Below are positions 7,530-16,438 of a stretch of DNA of 64,000 nucleotides, piece after piece (within the stretch, counting starts at the first letter, position 1; the number at the start of each line of letters is the position of its first letter). Below the pieces are notes generated by a model that worked only from the letters and a program-made list of their open reading frames with translations, searched no databases and was not told where the DNA came from. The stretch spans positions 607,154 through 671,153 of the forward strand of contig NZ_SOCE01000001.1 in NCBI RefSeq assembly GCF_004365175.1. Reading direction: 5' to 3'. The DNA comes from Kribbella voronezhensis. Lineage in GTDB: Bacteria; Actinomycetota; Actinomycetes; Propionibacteriales; Kribbellaceae. Made by a program: the position numbers and the translations under genes.

Positions 7530-10322
7530 ATGAGCAACCCTCCCGCGGGCTGGTATCCGGACCCCACCGGACAGGCCAACACCATCCGCTGGTGGAACGG
7601 GACGCAGTGGACCAACAAAACCGAAACCGAGGTCCCCACCGAAACACCCGCCGCATCACCTGCCGCCGAGAGCAAGCCAAGCACCTCCGCGAGCACCTCA
7701 ACCGGCGCGGACGGCTCAGACGGCCCGTCCCCGGACAGTACGACGAACGCCGCCGCTGGTGTCACCCCGGATCAGGCGACGTCCGGCTCTGCTCCTGAGC
7801 CACTTCAGGCGATCTCAGGCGGAGCCGCCGGCGCAGGCGAGGCGATCGCCGGGAACGCGGGTGGATCGGCCACGGCTCAGACGAGTTCGGATGAGGCTGG
7901 CTCTGGTGAGAGTGCGGCTGCTGCGGCTGCCGCGGCTGCTGCGGAGAAGGTGAGTGCGGCGGAGAAGGCGAAGGCGACTTGGACTCAGGTGCCGCCAGTG
8001 CCAGTGCCCGCCAACCATTGGACTCAGCAGCCCGCCCGCCCGTTCGATCCGAACGCCAAACCGTCAGCCAGCGCAGCAGCAGCCTCTGACAGTGCGGGCG
8101 AGGACGCGCCGGAGGGCCGGTGGAAACTCAAGCTGGCCGAACCTGTGCGCAGTACGTCCGATGACGACTCCGAGTCGAAAGGCGATAGCCAGGCTCGGGG
8201 GAACGGCGTAGGTGAGGTGGCCGCGACAGCTGGCAGCGGCGCCGGGGCTCCTGCTGACGCCGCGGGCAACGGCGACGGAAGCGCGTCAGGCCACGACGAT
8301 GGTGACGGTGATGGTCAGGCGACCGTGGTTGCGGGTTCGTGGGCGCGGAGCGGCGGTGACCAGGAATCGCAGACGCAGGAATGGGCACCGACGAGCTGGA
8401 CCGTGCGACCGACTCAGGTCAACACCGGCGAAGGCTGGAACGCGGGCACGCAGCAGAGCACGAATGGCGGCTGGCAAACAGCAGGCAGTACGCCGTGGCA
8501 AACAACCGGTGCTCAGGCAGGCGATTCCGACAACAACACCCCACAGATTGCCGGAGTCTGGCAGCCCAACGCCACAAGCCAGGAAGCCGAAGCACAAGGC
8601 AACGAGACAGCTGGCGGCACCGGGGCCTGGGGCAACAACCAGAGCACCGACGCAGAAGCCGGCACCGCAACCTGGCAAGCGAAAGACACCAACCAAGTCG
8701 GCGATGCCGCCGAAACCCAAGGCGACACAACGCAGAGTGGTACCGGAGGTTGGGGCAACGTTGCGGCGGGGCAGGGCGCTGAAGGCACCGGCGACGGCGG
8801 GCAAGCCGGCCCGTGGCAGGCCACCACTGCCGAGCAAGGCGCTGGGAGCACCGGCGACGGTGGGCAGGCTGGGCTCTGGCAGGCGACCACTGCCGAGCAG
8901 GGCGCTGGGGGCACCGGCGACGGCGGGCAGGCTGGGCTGTGGCAGGCGACCACTGCGGGGCAGGGCGCTGGGGGCACCGGCGACGGCGGGCAGGCTGGGC
9001 TGTGGCAGGCGACCACTGCGGGGCAGGGCGCTGGGGGCACCGGCGACGGCGGACAGGCTGGGCTGTGGCAGGGGGCTGCTGGCGGGCAGGGTGGGGGCGC
9101 GCAGGGCGGCGTACAGGGTGGCGTCGCGTGGGGCGGCGGTGCTGCGGAGAGTGGTGGCGGGAGCGGCGAGGACGGGAAGCTCGGTCTGTGGCAGCCGGTT
9201 GCTGGTGAACAGGGCGATGCGGCGCAGGGCGGCGTACAAGGTGGCGCTGGAGGTTGGGGCAGCAACGCTGCAGGGCAAGGTGCTGGGGGCACCGGCGACA
9301 GCGGGCAGAGTGGCTTGTGGCAGGGGGCTGCTGGGGAGCAGAGCGGTGTGCAGGGTGGCGAATGGCAGGGCGGGCAGGTGGCTCTGCAGGGGGGCGGGCA
9401 GTGGCAGGGTGGGGCAACTCAGACGGCTACTGCTTGGCAGCAAGGTGGGGGTGGGCAGTGGAGTGGCGGGGACGAGGCGGACAAGGGGTCGGGGCGTAAG
9501 GGCGGCGGGTCTCGTGGTGCTGGTGGGTCGGGTGCCGGGGGCAACAAGACGACAATTGTGATTGCGGCGGCGGTGGGGTTGGTACTCATCGTCGTGGCGG
9601 CGGTGTTCTTCATCTTGAAGGATCGCAACGACAACACCGCCGACCCGAGCACGTCGCCGACCGCTCCGGTGTCGACCGGGCCGACCAGCGGTACCTCGGA
9701 TCCGACGTCGGCGCCGACCTCCGCGCCGACCTCGGCGCCCACGTCGCAGCCGACGAGCCAGCCGACCGGACCGCAGAGCAGCATTTCTCCCGGTCAGTCC
9801 AAGAACCCCAAGCTGCACGAGGGTTCGCGGATCGCGTCGGACGCGATCTCGTTCCCGCGGCTCAGGCCGCCGTGGTCGGACCGCAAGCGGCTGGTACCGC
9901 AACTGCTCAACTCCAGCGGCCAGTACGTGCTGCTGCAAGAGAACTTTGACGGCAAGAACGACTGGTACGCCGACGTCTTCGTCGGCGCGCTCGGTACGGC
10001 GACCCTGTTCAACGGGAACACGCAGGCGACCGCTTCGGATTTGTCGTTCCAGATCCAGAGTTCGATGTACGGCGACATCCCGGTGACGTTCAAGCCGCTG
10101 CGGAACGGACCGGTGAAGCGGACGGGCAAGCCCGGCTGGTACTACCAGCAGTCGGTCACGGTGAACTCGCCGAAGATCACCGCGAAGGTGCTGACGCTGA
10201 CGGTCGCCGTCTTCGACCTCGGTGACGGAACCGCAGTCGCGTACATCAGCGACATCCCCACGAACCGGCCGGACCTGAGGACGGCCGAGAGCCAGGTCTA
10301 CAAGGGAATCAACGTTGGCTGA
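7530..10322 (+). CDS. DUF2510 membrane protein with long Gly/Gln/Trp repeat region
   Basis: 930 residues. Residues ~4-30 are a DUF2510 motif (PAGWYPDPTGQANTIRWWNG), typical of actinobacterial membrane proteins. Then follow an Ala-rich helix (~128-165) and ~500 residues of low-complexity Gly/Gln/Ala/Thr/Trp sequence, including five exact-length 21-residue repeats containing GGQAGLWQATTA. A hydrophobic helix lies at ~672-695 (TTIVIAAAVGLVLIVVAAVF), then a Ser/Thr/Pro stalk and a C-terminal extracellular domain of ~170 residues. That domain resembles the end of the next protein. The N-terminal repeats should therefore be cytosolic. The gene overlaps the next by 8 nt, so the two are probably co-translated. 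Function unknown. Confidence 0.85.
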   Translation: MSNPPAGWYPDPTGQANTIRWWNGTQWTNKTETEVPTETPAASPAAESKPSTSASTSTGADGSDGPSPDSTTNAAAGVTPDQATSGSAPEPLQAISGGAAGAGEAIAGNAGGSATAQTSSDEAGSGESAAAAAAAAAAEKVSAAEKAKATWTQVPPVPVPANHWTQQPARPFDPNAKPSASAAAASDSAGEDAPEGRWKLKLAEPVRSTSDDDSESKGDSQARGNGVGEVAATAGSGAGAPADAAGNGDGSASGHDDGDGDGQATVVAGSWARSGGDQESQTQEWAPTSWTVRPTQVNTGEGWNAGTQQSTNGGWQTAGSTPWQTTGAQAGDSDNNTPQIAGVWQPNATSQEAEAQGNETAGGTGAWGNNQSTDAEAGTATWQAKDTNQVGDAAETQGDTTQSGTGGWGNVAAGQGAEGTGDGGQAGPWQATTAEQGAGSTGDGGQAGLWQATTAEQGAGGTGDGGQAGLWQATTAGQGAGGTGDGGQAGLWQATTAGQGAGGTGDGGQAGLWQGAAGGQGGGAQGGVQGGVAWGGGAAESGGGSGEDGKLGLWQPVAGEQGDAAQGGVQGGAGGWGSNAAGQGAGGTGDSGQSGLWQGAAGEQSGVQGGEWQGGQVALQGGGQWQGGATQTATAWQQGGGGQWSGGDEADKGSGRKGGGSRGAGGSGAGGNKTTIVIAAAVGLVLIVVAAVFFILKDRNDNTADPSTSPTAPVSTGPTSGTSDPTSAPTSAPTSAPTSQPTSQPTGPQSSISPGQSKNPKLHEGSRIASDAISFPRLRPPWSDRKRLVPQLLNSSGQYVLLQENFDGKNDWYADVFVGALGTATLFNGNTQATASDLSFQIQSSMYGDIPVTFKPLRNGPVKRTGKPGWYYQQSVTVNSPKITAKVLTLTVAVFDLGDGTAVAYISDIPTNRPDLRTAESQVYKGINVG
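8771..9085. repeat. Five in-frame 63-bp tandem repeats inside the DUF2510 gene
   Basis: Units start at 8771, 8834, 8897, 8960 and 9023, exactly 63 bp apart, and encode 21 residues each. A partial unit follows at 9086, and degenerate relatives run to about 9345. The near-identity of neighbouring units suggests recent expansion and likely length variation between strains. Confidence 0.9.
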
Positions 10323-12309
10323 GAACGAGACCCCGCAACCGCCCCAGCGCCCTCCGGCGAGGCACAGCGCACCCCCGCGCCCCGCCACGCCGCCCGGCCC
10401 TCCCAACCCCCACCAGGAGCAAGCCCTCCCCGACCCCCGATTCCCCACCAACCCACCTGCGGGTGACCCCCGCACACCCCAAGGCACACCGCCCGCTGAC
10501 GCTGTCTCGCCACGTCCGACACCCGACCCGCTGTCGTCGACTCCGTCGTCAGCCCCACGGTCCTCGGATCCCCTGGCGAGTCCGCGGTACCCCGCTCCCC
10601 CGCCGGATTCCCTGGCGAGTCCGCGGTCTTCCGCTCCCCCGTCGGATGCCCTGGCGAGTCCGCGGTCTCCCGCTCCCCCGCCGGATCGCCTGGTGAGTTC
10701 GCGGCCTCCGTCGTCGTCGGATGCGCTGTCGGGGCCGTCGGTGGGTTCGAGTTTGGCGGATGCGTTGTCGTCGGATGCGTTGTCGGGCGGCGCGTCGGTG
10801 GGTGATCCGTTGGGCGGGCAGTCGCGCGCGCCGGCGCCGCCTCCTCCGCCGCCTTCCATGTCCGCTGATCAACCGCAGGCCCGACCGACTCAGGCAGTCC
10901 CTGGGCAGCAGCCACAAGCGCCGGTTGGACAACCGCAGCACCAGGTAGGTCGGCCGCAGCCACGCCCGGATCAGCTGCGCGGGCAGCAGCCGCAGTTTCC
11001 TGCTGCGCAAGGACACCCGCCACAAGGTGGGTCTACGCAAGGACGCCCGGCACAAGGTGGACCTGCGCAAGGACGCCCGGCACAAGATGGACCTGCGCAA
11101 GGTGGACCTGCGCAAGGACGCCCGCCGCAAGGTGGACCAGGGCAACAACTGCCGCCACAAGGTGGTCCGCAGCCGCAGTACTGGCCGGGGCCGCAAGGTG
11201 GCGGGCAGCCGGTGCAGGGATTTGGACCGCAAGGCGGCCCGCCGCAGTACGGGCCTGGGCACCAGCAGGGCTGGCAGCCGCCGCATGCACCGACACAACA
11301 GGGTGGCGGCCAGCCGCCGCACGGACCGACACAACAGGGTGGCGGCCAAGCGCCGCACGCACCGACACAACAGGGTGGCGGCCAGCCGCCACGCGGGCCG
11401 ATGCAGCAGGGTGGCGGGCCGGCGCAGTACGGGCAGCCGCAGTACGGGCCTGGGCCGCAGGGTGGTGGGCAGCCGCAGTACTGGGCTGGGGCGCAAGGTG
11501 CTCCGCAACCGCAGTACGGGGTGCAAGCGGGCGTCGAGGCCGATGAAGAGTACGGCGTGGTTGGGCGTCGACGGAAGCCAACTGGTGGGCCGGATTCGAC
11601 GCGGACGCCTCGGTTGGTCGGGGCGGCGTTGCTGGTGGTGGTCGCGCTGCTGACCGCCCTCTGGAGCGTGAACTGGATCTGGAGCAAGGCCGACGCCGTC
11701 ACGCCCGTCGCGGTGCCGTCGGCGAAGCAGACGCCGTTGAAGACGGTGAATCCGTCGGCCAGCCCGTCGCCGACGCCGCCGCCGGTCGGCAAGGTGGTCG
11801 GCTCCAATATTGTTGCCTTCAACAACGACACGATGCCGCTGATGAGTTCGCAGTGGAGCGACAACTTCGACCGCAGCGGGATGCTCGGCGGCGCCGCCAC
11901 CTGGCTGACCGTGCACGCCAAGTACGACGGCAAGGGCACCTGGGGCAACTTCGTGTCCTTCGGCCAACTCCCCAAGGACGTCCCGTACAGCAACACTCCG
12001 GCCGGCCTCAAAGCCGCGGCCCAGTCGGCCGGCGGCATGGCACTGACCCGGTTGTACGACGCCAACACCAAGCCGTACGCCGTCACCCACCGCCCGATCA
12101 CCGTCGCCGGCCACCCCGGCCACGAGATCACCGCCCGGATTCCGGTGAAGGTGCCGAAGCTGAAGGAGACGTACTCCGTCATCCTGATCGCGGTGATCGA
12201 CCGCGGTGACGGTACGGCGGCCGTCTCGATCGGCGACATCGCCGGCTCGACCCCGCAATGGTTGCCGGTCTGGCGAAGCCGCGTCGCCCAGATCAAGATC
12301 AACGGCTGA
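10315..12309 (+). CDS. Pro/Gln-rich single-pass membrane protein, partner of the upstream DUF2510 protein
   Basis: 664 residues from a TTG at 10315, with AAGGGA seven nt upstream and an 8-nt overlap with the preceding gene. The first ~420 residues are low complexity: Ser/Pro-rich, then Gln/Gly/Pro-rich with 5- and 12-residue repeats (QPPHAPTQQGGG). One membrane helix lies at ~433-455 (LVGAALLVVVALLTALWSVN). The C-terminal ~170 residues are a folded extracellular domain that shares phrases with the upstream protein (YDGKGTWGN against FDGKNDWYA; VIDRGDGTAAVSIGDI against VFDLGDGTAVAYISDI). The two are likely diverged duplicates working together, perhaps as an envelope complex. Function unknown. 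A strong hairpin follows. Confidence 0.8.
   Translation: MAENETPQPPQRPPARHSAPPRPATPPGPPNPHQEQALPDPRFPTNPPAGDPRTPQGTPPADAVSPRPTPDPLSSTPSSAPRSSDPLASPRYPAPPPDSLASPRSSAPPSDALASPRSPAPPPDRLVSSRPPSSSDALSGPSVGSSLADALSSDALSGGASVGDPLGGQSRAPAPPPPPPSMSADQPQARPTQAVPGQQPQAPVGQPQHQVGRPQPRPDQLRGQQPQFPAAQGHPPQGGSTQGRPAQGGPAQGRPAQDGPAQGGPAQGRPPQGGPGQQLPPQGGPQPQYWPGPQGGGQPVQGFGPQGGPPQYGPGHQQGWQPPHAPTQQGGGQPPHGPTQQGGGQAPHAPTQQGGGQPPRGPMQQGGGPAQYGQPQYGPGPQGGGQPQYWAGAQGAPQPQYGVQAGVEADEEYGVVGRRRKPTGGPDSTRTPRLVGAALLVVVALLTALWSVNWIWSKADAVTPVAVPSAKQTPLKTVNPSASPSPTPPPVGKVVGSNIVAFNNDTMPLMSSQWSDNFDRSGMLGGAATWLTVHAKYDGKGTWGNFVSFGQLPKDVPYSNTPAGLKAAAQSAGGMALTRLYDANTKPYAVTHRPITVAGHPGHEITARIPVKVPKLKETYSVILIAVIDRGDGTAAVSIGDIAGSTPQWLPVWRSRVAQIKING
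11275..11418. repeat. Four in-frame 36-bp tandem repeats
   Basis: Units begin at 11275, 11311, 11347 and 11383 and encode QPPHAPTQQGGG-like dodecapeptides in the Gln/Pro-rich region. A second block of 15-bp units (alternating GRPAQ/GGPAQ) lies just upstream at about 11025-11150. Confidence 0.85.
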
Positions 12310-12314
12310 GAAGC

Positions 12315-12357
12315 AGAACAGCCGCCCGCTCCCTCAAGGGACGCGGGCGGCTGTTCT
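12315..12357. terminator. Bidirectional terminator between convergent genes
   Basis: A 15-bp perfect stem (12315-12329 with 12343-12357) is extended inside by TCCCT/AGGGA around a two-base loop. It lies between the stops of the membrane protein gene (+) and trpD (-), and can serve both. Confidence 0.85.
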
Positions 12358-12368
12358 CAAGAGAAACC

Positions 12369-13427
12369 TCAGCGCACCTCGGCGCAAGCGGCGATCCACC
12401 GATCCAGCAGCGCCTTCGCCGCACCGGAGTCGATCGACTCGATCGCCCGGTCCATCCCGGCGCGGATCCGGGAAACCAACGGCCCGGTGCTGCCGTCGTG
12501 CGCAGCCAGCGCGGCACCGGCATTGAGCAGTACGACGTCGCGCACGGCTCCGCGTTCACCGTCGAGCAGCGCCCGGACCACCTTCGCGTTGTACGTCGCG
12601 TCGGCACCCTTCAACGCCCCGGCGGGGACCGGCTCGATCCCCAGCTCCCGCGGGTCCAGCGCCTCGGGCCCTTCCACCACACCACGTCCGACCGTCCACA
12701 CCTGCGACGTCGTCATCGTGGTCAGCTCGTCGAGCCCGTCGTCACCGTGGAACACCAGCGCGTCGATCCCCCGCCGAGCCAGTACGCCGGCCATCAGACC
12801 CGCGATTCGCGAATCCCCGACCCCCACGGCCTGCGCCGAAGGGTTGCCCGGATTCGCCAACGGGCCAAGGAAGTTGAACGTCGTCGGCACGCCCAGCTCA
12901 CGACGCGGTACGGCGGCATGCCGCAAGGCGGGGTGGAACGCCGGCGCGAAGCAGAACGTGATCCCGGCCAACTCCCCCACAGCGGCCACCTGGGACGCGG
13001 TCAGGTCCAGCGGAATCCCGAGCTCTTCCAGTACGTCGGCCGCGCCGCAGGCCGAGGAAGCAGCCCGGTTGCCGTGCTTCAGTACCTTCGCGCCCGCGCC
13101 GGCCGCGACGATCGCGGACATCGTGGAAATGTTCACAGTGTGCGCTTGGTCACCACCGGTACCGACGACGTCCAGCGTCCGGCCCGGTACGTCGATCCGG
13201 GTGGCGAAGTCGCGCATGGTCGCCACCAGGCCCTCGACCTCAACGACGGTCTCGCCCTTGGACCGCAAGGCGATCACGAATCCGGCCAGCTGCGCCGGAG
13301 AGGCCGCGCCGGACAGGATCTGCTCCATCGCCCAGGCGGTCGCCGACGCGTCGAGATCCTCGTGACGCAGCAGCGGATTGAGTACCTGCGGCCAGGTGTA
13401 CGAGCGTGCCGTAGTACCGGCAGTCAT
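12369..13427 (-). CDS. trpD: Anthranilate phosphoribosyltransferase
   Basis: 352 residues, normal for the family. It transfers the phosphoribosyl group from PRPP to anthranilate, the second step of tryptophan synthesis from chorismate, in the cytosol. The PRPP/Mg site is [34 protein letters not shown] and the [11 protein letters not shown] segment are also conserved. No other trp genes are nearby. A solitary trpD beside cytochrome oxidase genes is the usual arrangement in Streptomyces relatives. It is 10 nt downstream of the receiver-domain gene on the same strand, so they may share a transcript. Confidence 0.95.
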   Translation of the reverse strand: MTAGTTARSYTWPQVLNPLLRHEDLDASATAWAMEQILSGAASPAQLAGFVIALRSKGETVVEVEGLVATMRDFATRIDVPGRTLDVVGTGGDQAHTVNISTMSAIVAAGAGAKVLKHGNRAASSACGAADVLEELGIPLDLTASQVAAVGELAGITFCFAPAFHPALRHAAVPRRELGVPTTFNFLGPLANPGNPSAQAVGVGDSRIAGLMAGVLARRGIDALVFHGDDGLDELTTMTTSQVWTVGRGVVEGPEALDPRELGIEPVPAGALKGADATYNAKVVRALLDGERGAVRDVVLLNAGAALAAHDGSTGPLVSRIRAGMDRAIESIDSGAAKALLDRWIAACAEVR

Positions 13428-13437
13428 CGCCGGCGGG

Positions 13438-13854
13438 TCAGGTCGTCGCGGGGAGCTTGGCGGCGCGCGCCCGGAGCAGCTCCGCGGCCGCCTCGGCCAG
13501 CTTGATCGGGTCGATCGGGTGCGCCACGGCCGCCTCGGCGCGCGACCAGGTCGCCAGCCACGCGTCCTGCGGGCGGCCGATCAGGACGAGCACCGGCGGG
13601 CACCGGAAGATCTCGTCCTTCAGCTGACGGGCGATCCCCATCCCACCGGCGGGAACGGCCTCGCCGTCCAGGATCGCCAGGTCGACGCCGCCGGCGTCCA
13701 TGGCCTTGATCACCGCGGGCTCGGTGGCGCACTCGAGGTACTCGAGCTCGGGCAGATCGGCCGCGGGCCGCTTGCCCAACGCCAGCCGGACGGACTCCCG
13801 CGTCGTACGGTCGTCGCTGTAGACCAGCACCTTCAGCGGACGCTCTGAGCTCAT
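13438..13854 (-). CDS. Stand-alone receiver-like (CheY-fold) protein
   Basis: 138 residues. The fold looks like a response-regulator receiver: [20 protein letters not shown] begins strand 1 with the acidic pair, and VDLAILDGE carries the candidate phospho-acceptor Asp. The usual Thr/Ser and Lys of strands 4 and 5 are not clear ([21 protein letters not shown]), so it may be an atypical receiver that is not phosphorylated. No output domain and no kinase gene are adjacent. It sits between ctaG and trpD. Confidence 0.7.
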   Translation of the reverse strand: MSSERPLKVLVYSDDRTTRESVRLALGKRPAADLPELEYLECATEPAVIKAMDAGGVDLAILDGEAVPAGGMGIARQLKDEIFRCPPVLVLIGRPQDAWLATWSRAEAAVAHPIDPIKLAEAAAELLRARAAKLPATT

Positions 13855-13912
13855 CGATTCATCCCAAGCTGTGTGTCTGTGACGAGTGGACGTGAAACCA
13901 ACACGGCGAATG

Positions 13913-14830
13913 CTACCGGGGACCCTGCTCGGCCCTGCGCGCCTGTTCCTCCAACCGGTCCAGCCGGCGGTCCTCGCGCTTGGCTTCGCGCTGCGACTGC
14001 TTCACCCACTGGACGAAAAGGACCGCGAAGAAGACGATTCCGACGATGTCGCCGGAGCCCCACAGAAGACCGCCCGCGATGTACTGGTCACGCAGAGGTG
14101 ACGGCGGCCAGCTCCGGCCGAAGCTGGTGTACCAGTCCTCCGCGATCAGCTTGTTCGCCGACATGATCGTGATGCCGAGGAACGCGTGGAACGGCAGCGT
14201 CAGGAACGTGAGCATCAACCGGAACGGGTAGATCACCCGGCCGGGGACCGGATCGAGGCCGAGCAGCGGCCAGAAGAACAACGATCCGACCACAATGAAG
14301 TGGAAGTGCAGAAGATCGTGCAGCACGGCCGAGCGCAGCGTCGCGTCGTACCAGCCGCTGAAATAGAGCACCCAGGGGCTCAGAACGAAGAGCGTGAAGC
14401 CGATCAGCGGGAAGCAGAGCACCTTCGCCAACCGGGAATGCAATACGGAGAGCAACCATTTCCGCGGGTTGGCGGGAAGGGTGCGGAGGGCAAGCGTCAC
14501 GGGTGCCCCGAGCGCCATCGCCAACGGAGTGAGCATCGACAGGATCATGTGCTGGGCCATGTGAACGCTGATCAGGACCGTGTCGTAGGTGCCCAGAGCG
14601 GACTGGGTGGCGATCACGGCACTGCCGAGGCCGAGTCCGACGAAGGCGAGAGTGCGGCTCACCGGCCACTTGTCGCCCCGCGCGCGAAGGCGGCGTACGC
14701 CGTACAGGTAGAGGCCGCCGACAACGATGATCACTGCGAGTAACACCGGCTCGAAGGTCCACGCCGTCAGCAGTCGCGACGGCGTGAACGGCGCGATCTG
14801 GTCGCCTGGTCCGGCATGGAGGGGAAGCAC
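13913..14830 (-). CDS. ctaG: Cytochrome c oxidase assembly protein CtaG (CtaG/caa3 family)
   Basis: 305 residues from GTG 14830. The frame is open further upstream, but that part overlaps the ctaE promoter and is not conserved-looking. Seven or so hydrophobic helices are visible (VLLAVIIVVGGLYLYGV, FPLIGFTLFVLSPWVLYFSG, IVGIVFFAVLFVQW), with conserved His in HMAQHMILSM and LHDLLHFHFIVVGSLFFW. The tail is a charged cytosolic helix (REAKREDRRLDRLEEQARR). The family is needed for copper delivery and assembly of oxidase. It diverges from ctaE. TACTGT six nt before the GTG suggests a leaderless mRNA. Confidence 0.85.
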   Translation of the reverse strand: MLPLHAGPGDQIAPFTPSRLLTAWTFEPVLLAVIIVVGGLYLYGVRRLRARGDKWPVSRTLAFVGLGLGSAVIATQSALGTYDTVLISVHMAQHMILSMLTPLAMALGAPVTLALRTLPANPRKWLLSVLHSRLAKVLCFPLIGFTLFVLSPWVLYFSGWYDATLRSAVLHDLLHFHFIVVGSLFFWPLLGLDPVPGRVIYPFRLMLTFLTLPFHAFLGITIMSANKLIAEDWYTSFGRSWPPSPLRDQYIAGGLLWGSGDIVGIVFFAVLFVQWVKQSQREAKREDRRLDRLEEQARRAEQGPR

Positions 14831-14912
14831 GGTTCCACAGTAGAAAGATGTTGTGACCGACATGCATGGGGGTGGGCGTGCTGTCGGATCCCCGGACCGA
14901 CATAATGACGCC
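14831..14912. promoter_or_regulatory. Divergent, apparently leaderless promoters for ctaG and ctaE
   Basis: The 82-bp gap contains CATAAT (14901-14906) six nt before the ctaE GTG. On the opposite strand, TACTGT ends six nt before the ctaG GTG. Neither gene has a convincing ribosome site in the gap. Both start sites would fall on the GTG codons. Confidence 0.5.
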
Positions 14913-15575
14913 GTGGCCACTGCAACCGCGCTCCCAGCGTCCCGTGAACACGGACACCATGACCGTCCCAGCATGGTCAGTGTCGGCACGATCGTCTGGC
15001 TCTCGAGCGAACTGATGTTCTTCGCCGCCCTGTTCGCGGCCTACTTCACGATCCGGTCCGTGACGACCGCCGCGGCGGCAGCGGGGACCGAGTCCCTGTG
15101 GGAAGCGTCGACCGCGATGCTGAACGTGCCGTTCGCCTCGGTGAACACGTTCATCCTGGTCGCGTCGTCGTTCACCTGCCAGGCCGGCGTCTTCGCCGCC
15201 GAGCACGGCAAGGTCGGACGCACCGGCGCCCTGGCGAACATCCGCTCCTGGGGTATGCGTGAGTGGTTCATCCTCACCTACCTGATGGGCGCGGTGTTCA
15301 TCGCGGGCCAGGTGACGGAGTACGCCAAGCTGGTCCACGAGGGCGTGACGATCGCGTCGTCGCCGTACGGATCGGTCTTCTACCTGACCACCGGGTTCCA
15401 CGGTCTGCACGTGACCGGCGGTCTCATCGCTTTCGTGTTCGTCCTCGCCAGGACGTACATGGCACGCAAGTTCACCCACGAACAGGCCGTCTCCGCGATC
15501 GTCGTGTCGTACTACTGGCACTTCGTCGACGTGGTCTGGATCGCCCTGTTCGCGACCATCTACCTGCTCAAATGA
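14913..15575 (+). CDS. ctaE: Cytochrome c oxidase subunit III
   Basis: 220 residues from GTG 14913; an earlier in-frame start at 14853 would run through the promoter. Five membrane helices are seen, beginning with [24 protein letters not shown] and ending with the conserved [33 protein letters not shown] is the typical His-rich segment. Subunit III stabilises the catalytic core of the aa3 oxidase. It is the first gene of the ctaE-qcrC-qcrA-qcrB operon and overlaps qcrC by four nt (ATGA). Confidence 0.95.
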   Translation: MATATALPASREHGHHDRPSMVSVGTIVWLSSELMFFAALFAAYFTIRSVTTAAAAAGTESLWEASTAMLNVPFASVNTFILVASSFTCQAGVFAAEHGKVGRTGALANIRSWGMREWFILTYLMGAVFIAGQVTEYAKLVHEGVTIASSPYGSVFYLTTGFHGLHVTGGLIAFVFVLARTYMARKFTHEQAVSAIVVSYYWHFVDVVWIALFATIYLLK

Positions 15576-16438
15576 GTGAGAAGAGACTTTCCTTGTCACC
15601 GGCGCGCTTCCTCTCCGCGCGACGACGGCACCGGTCAGCCGGCCTCGTCGTGCTCCTGTTCGGCCTCCTGGCGGTGGGCTCCGCGTACGCCGCGTTCGCC
15701 CCTGACAACGCGGTGGCGGACAACTCGGCCCAGTCCCAGCAGATCGAAGAGGGCAAGAAGCTCTTCGCGGTCGGCTGTGCCAGTTGCCACGGCCTGAACG
15801 CCGAGGGCGGTGGCAACGGCGAAGGCAAGCAGGCCGGCCCGTCCCTGATCGGAGTCGGCGCGGCCGCGGTCGACTTCCAGGTCGGCACCGGCCGGATGCC
15901 GGCGATGCAGCCCGGCGCCCAGATCCCGCGCAAGACCCCGGCGTACACGCCCGCGGAGATCGAGGCACTGGCGGCGTACGTCGCGTCACTGGCCCCCGGC
16001 CCGGCGGTACCGGCCGAGGAGTCGTACGACATCAGCAAGGCGACCGACGAGCAGATCACCCGCGGTGGCGAGCTGTTCCGCACCAACTGCACGGCGTGCC
16101 ACAACTTCGCCGGCCGCGGCGGTGCGCTGCCCGGCGGCAAGTACGCGCCGTCGCTGATGAACGTCGACCCCAAGCACATCTACGAAGCGATGCTGACCGG
16201 TCCGCAGCAGATGCCGGTCTTCTCCGACCAGGTCCTGCGGCCGGAGGACAAGCGTGACGTGATCGCGTACCTGAACGCGTTGCAGCAGCAGAAGGACCCC
16301 GGTGGCTTCGGCCTCGGCCGGCTCGGCCCGGTCTCGGAGGGTCTGTGGGGCTGGCTGGTCGGTATCGGCCTGCTCGTCTGCGTGGCGGTCTGGATCGGCG
16401 CCAAGGGCGTCAAGGCCAAGGGAGTGAAGGCAGAGTGA
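15572..16438 (+). CDS. qcrC: Cytochrome bc1 complex diheme cytochrome c subunit
   Basis: 288 residues from the ATG that overlaps the ctaE stop; the frame stays open upstream but that is not coding. The signal-anchor is [20 protein letters not shown]. There are two cytochrome c domains, with heme motifs CASCH and CTACH and axial Met candidates in GRMPAMQPG and [12 protein letters not shown]-terminal membrane helix follows ([17 protein letters not shown]). In actinobacteria this diheme subunit replaces soluble cytochrome c and passes electrons straight to the CuA site of CtaC. It overlaps qcrA by four nt (GTGA). Confidence 0.95.
   Translation: MSEKRLSLSPARFLSARRRHRSAGLVVLLFGLLAVGSAYAAFAPDNAVADNSAQSQQIEEGKKLFAVGCASCHGLNAEGGGNGEGKQAGPSLIGVGAAAVDFQVGTGRMPAMQPGAQIPRKTPAYTPAEIEALAAYVASLAPGPAVPAEESYDISKATDEQITRGGELFRTNCTACHNFAGRGGALPGGKYAPSLMNVDPKHIYEAMLTGPQQMPVFSDQVLRPEDKRDVIAYLNALQQQKDPGGFGLGRLGPVSEGLWGWLVGIGLLVCVAVWIGAKGVKAKGVKAE

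Noticed and set aside
8286-10859. Long open frames antisense to the two repeat-rich membrane proteins (also 10549-12258 and 10971-12302)
   Set aside because: They mirror the in-frame DNA repeats, have no domain-like segments and cross the boundary of two real genes.
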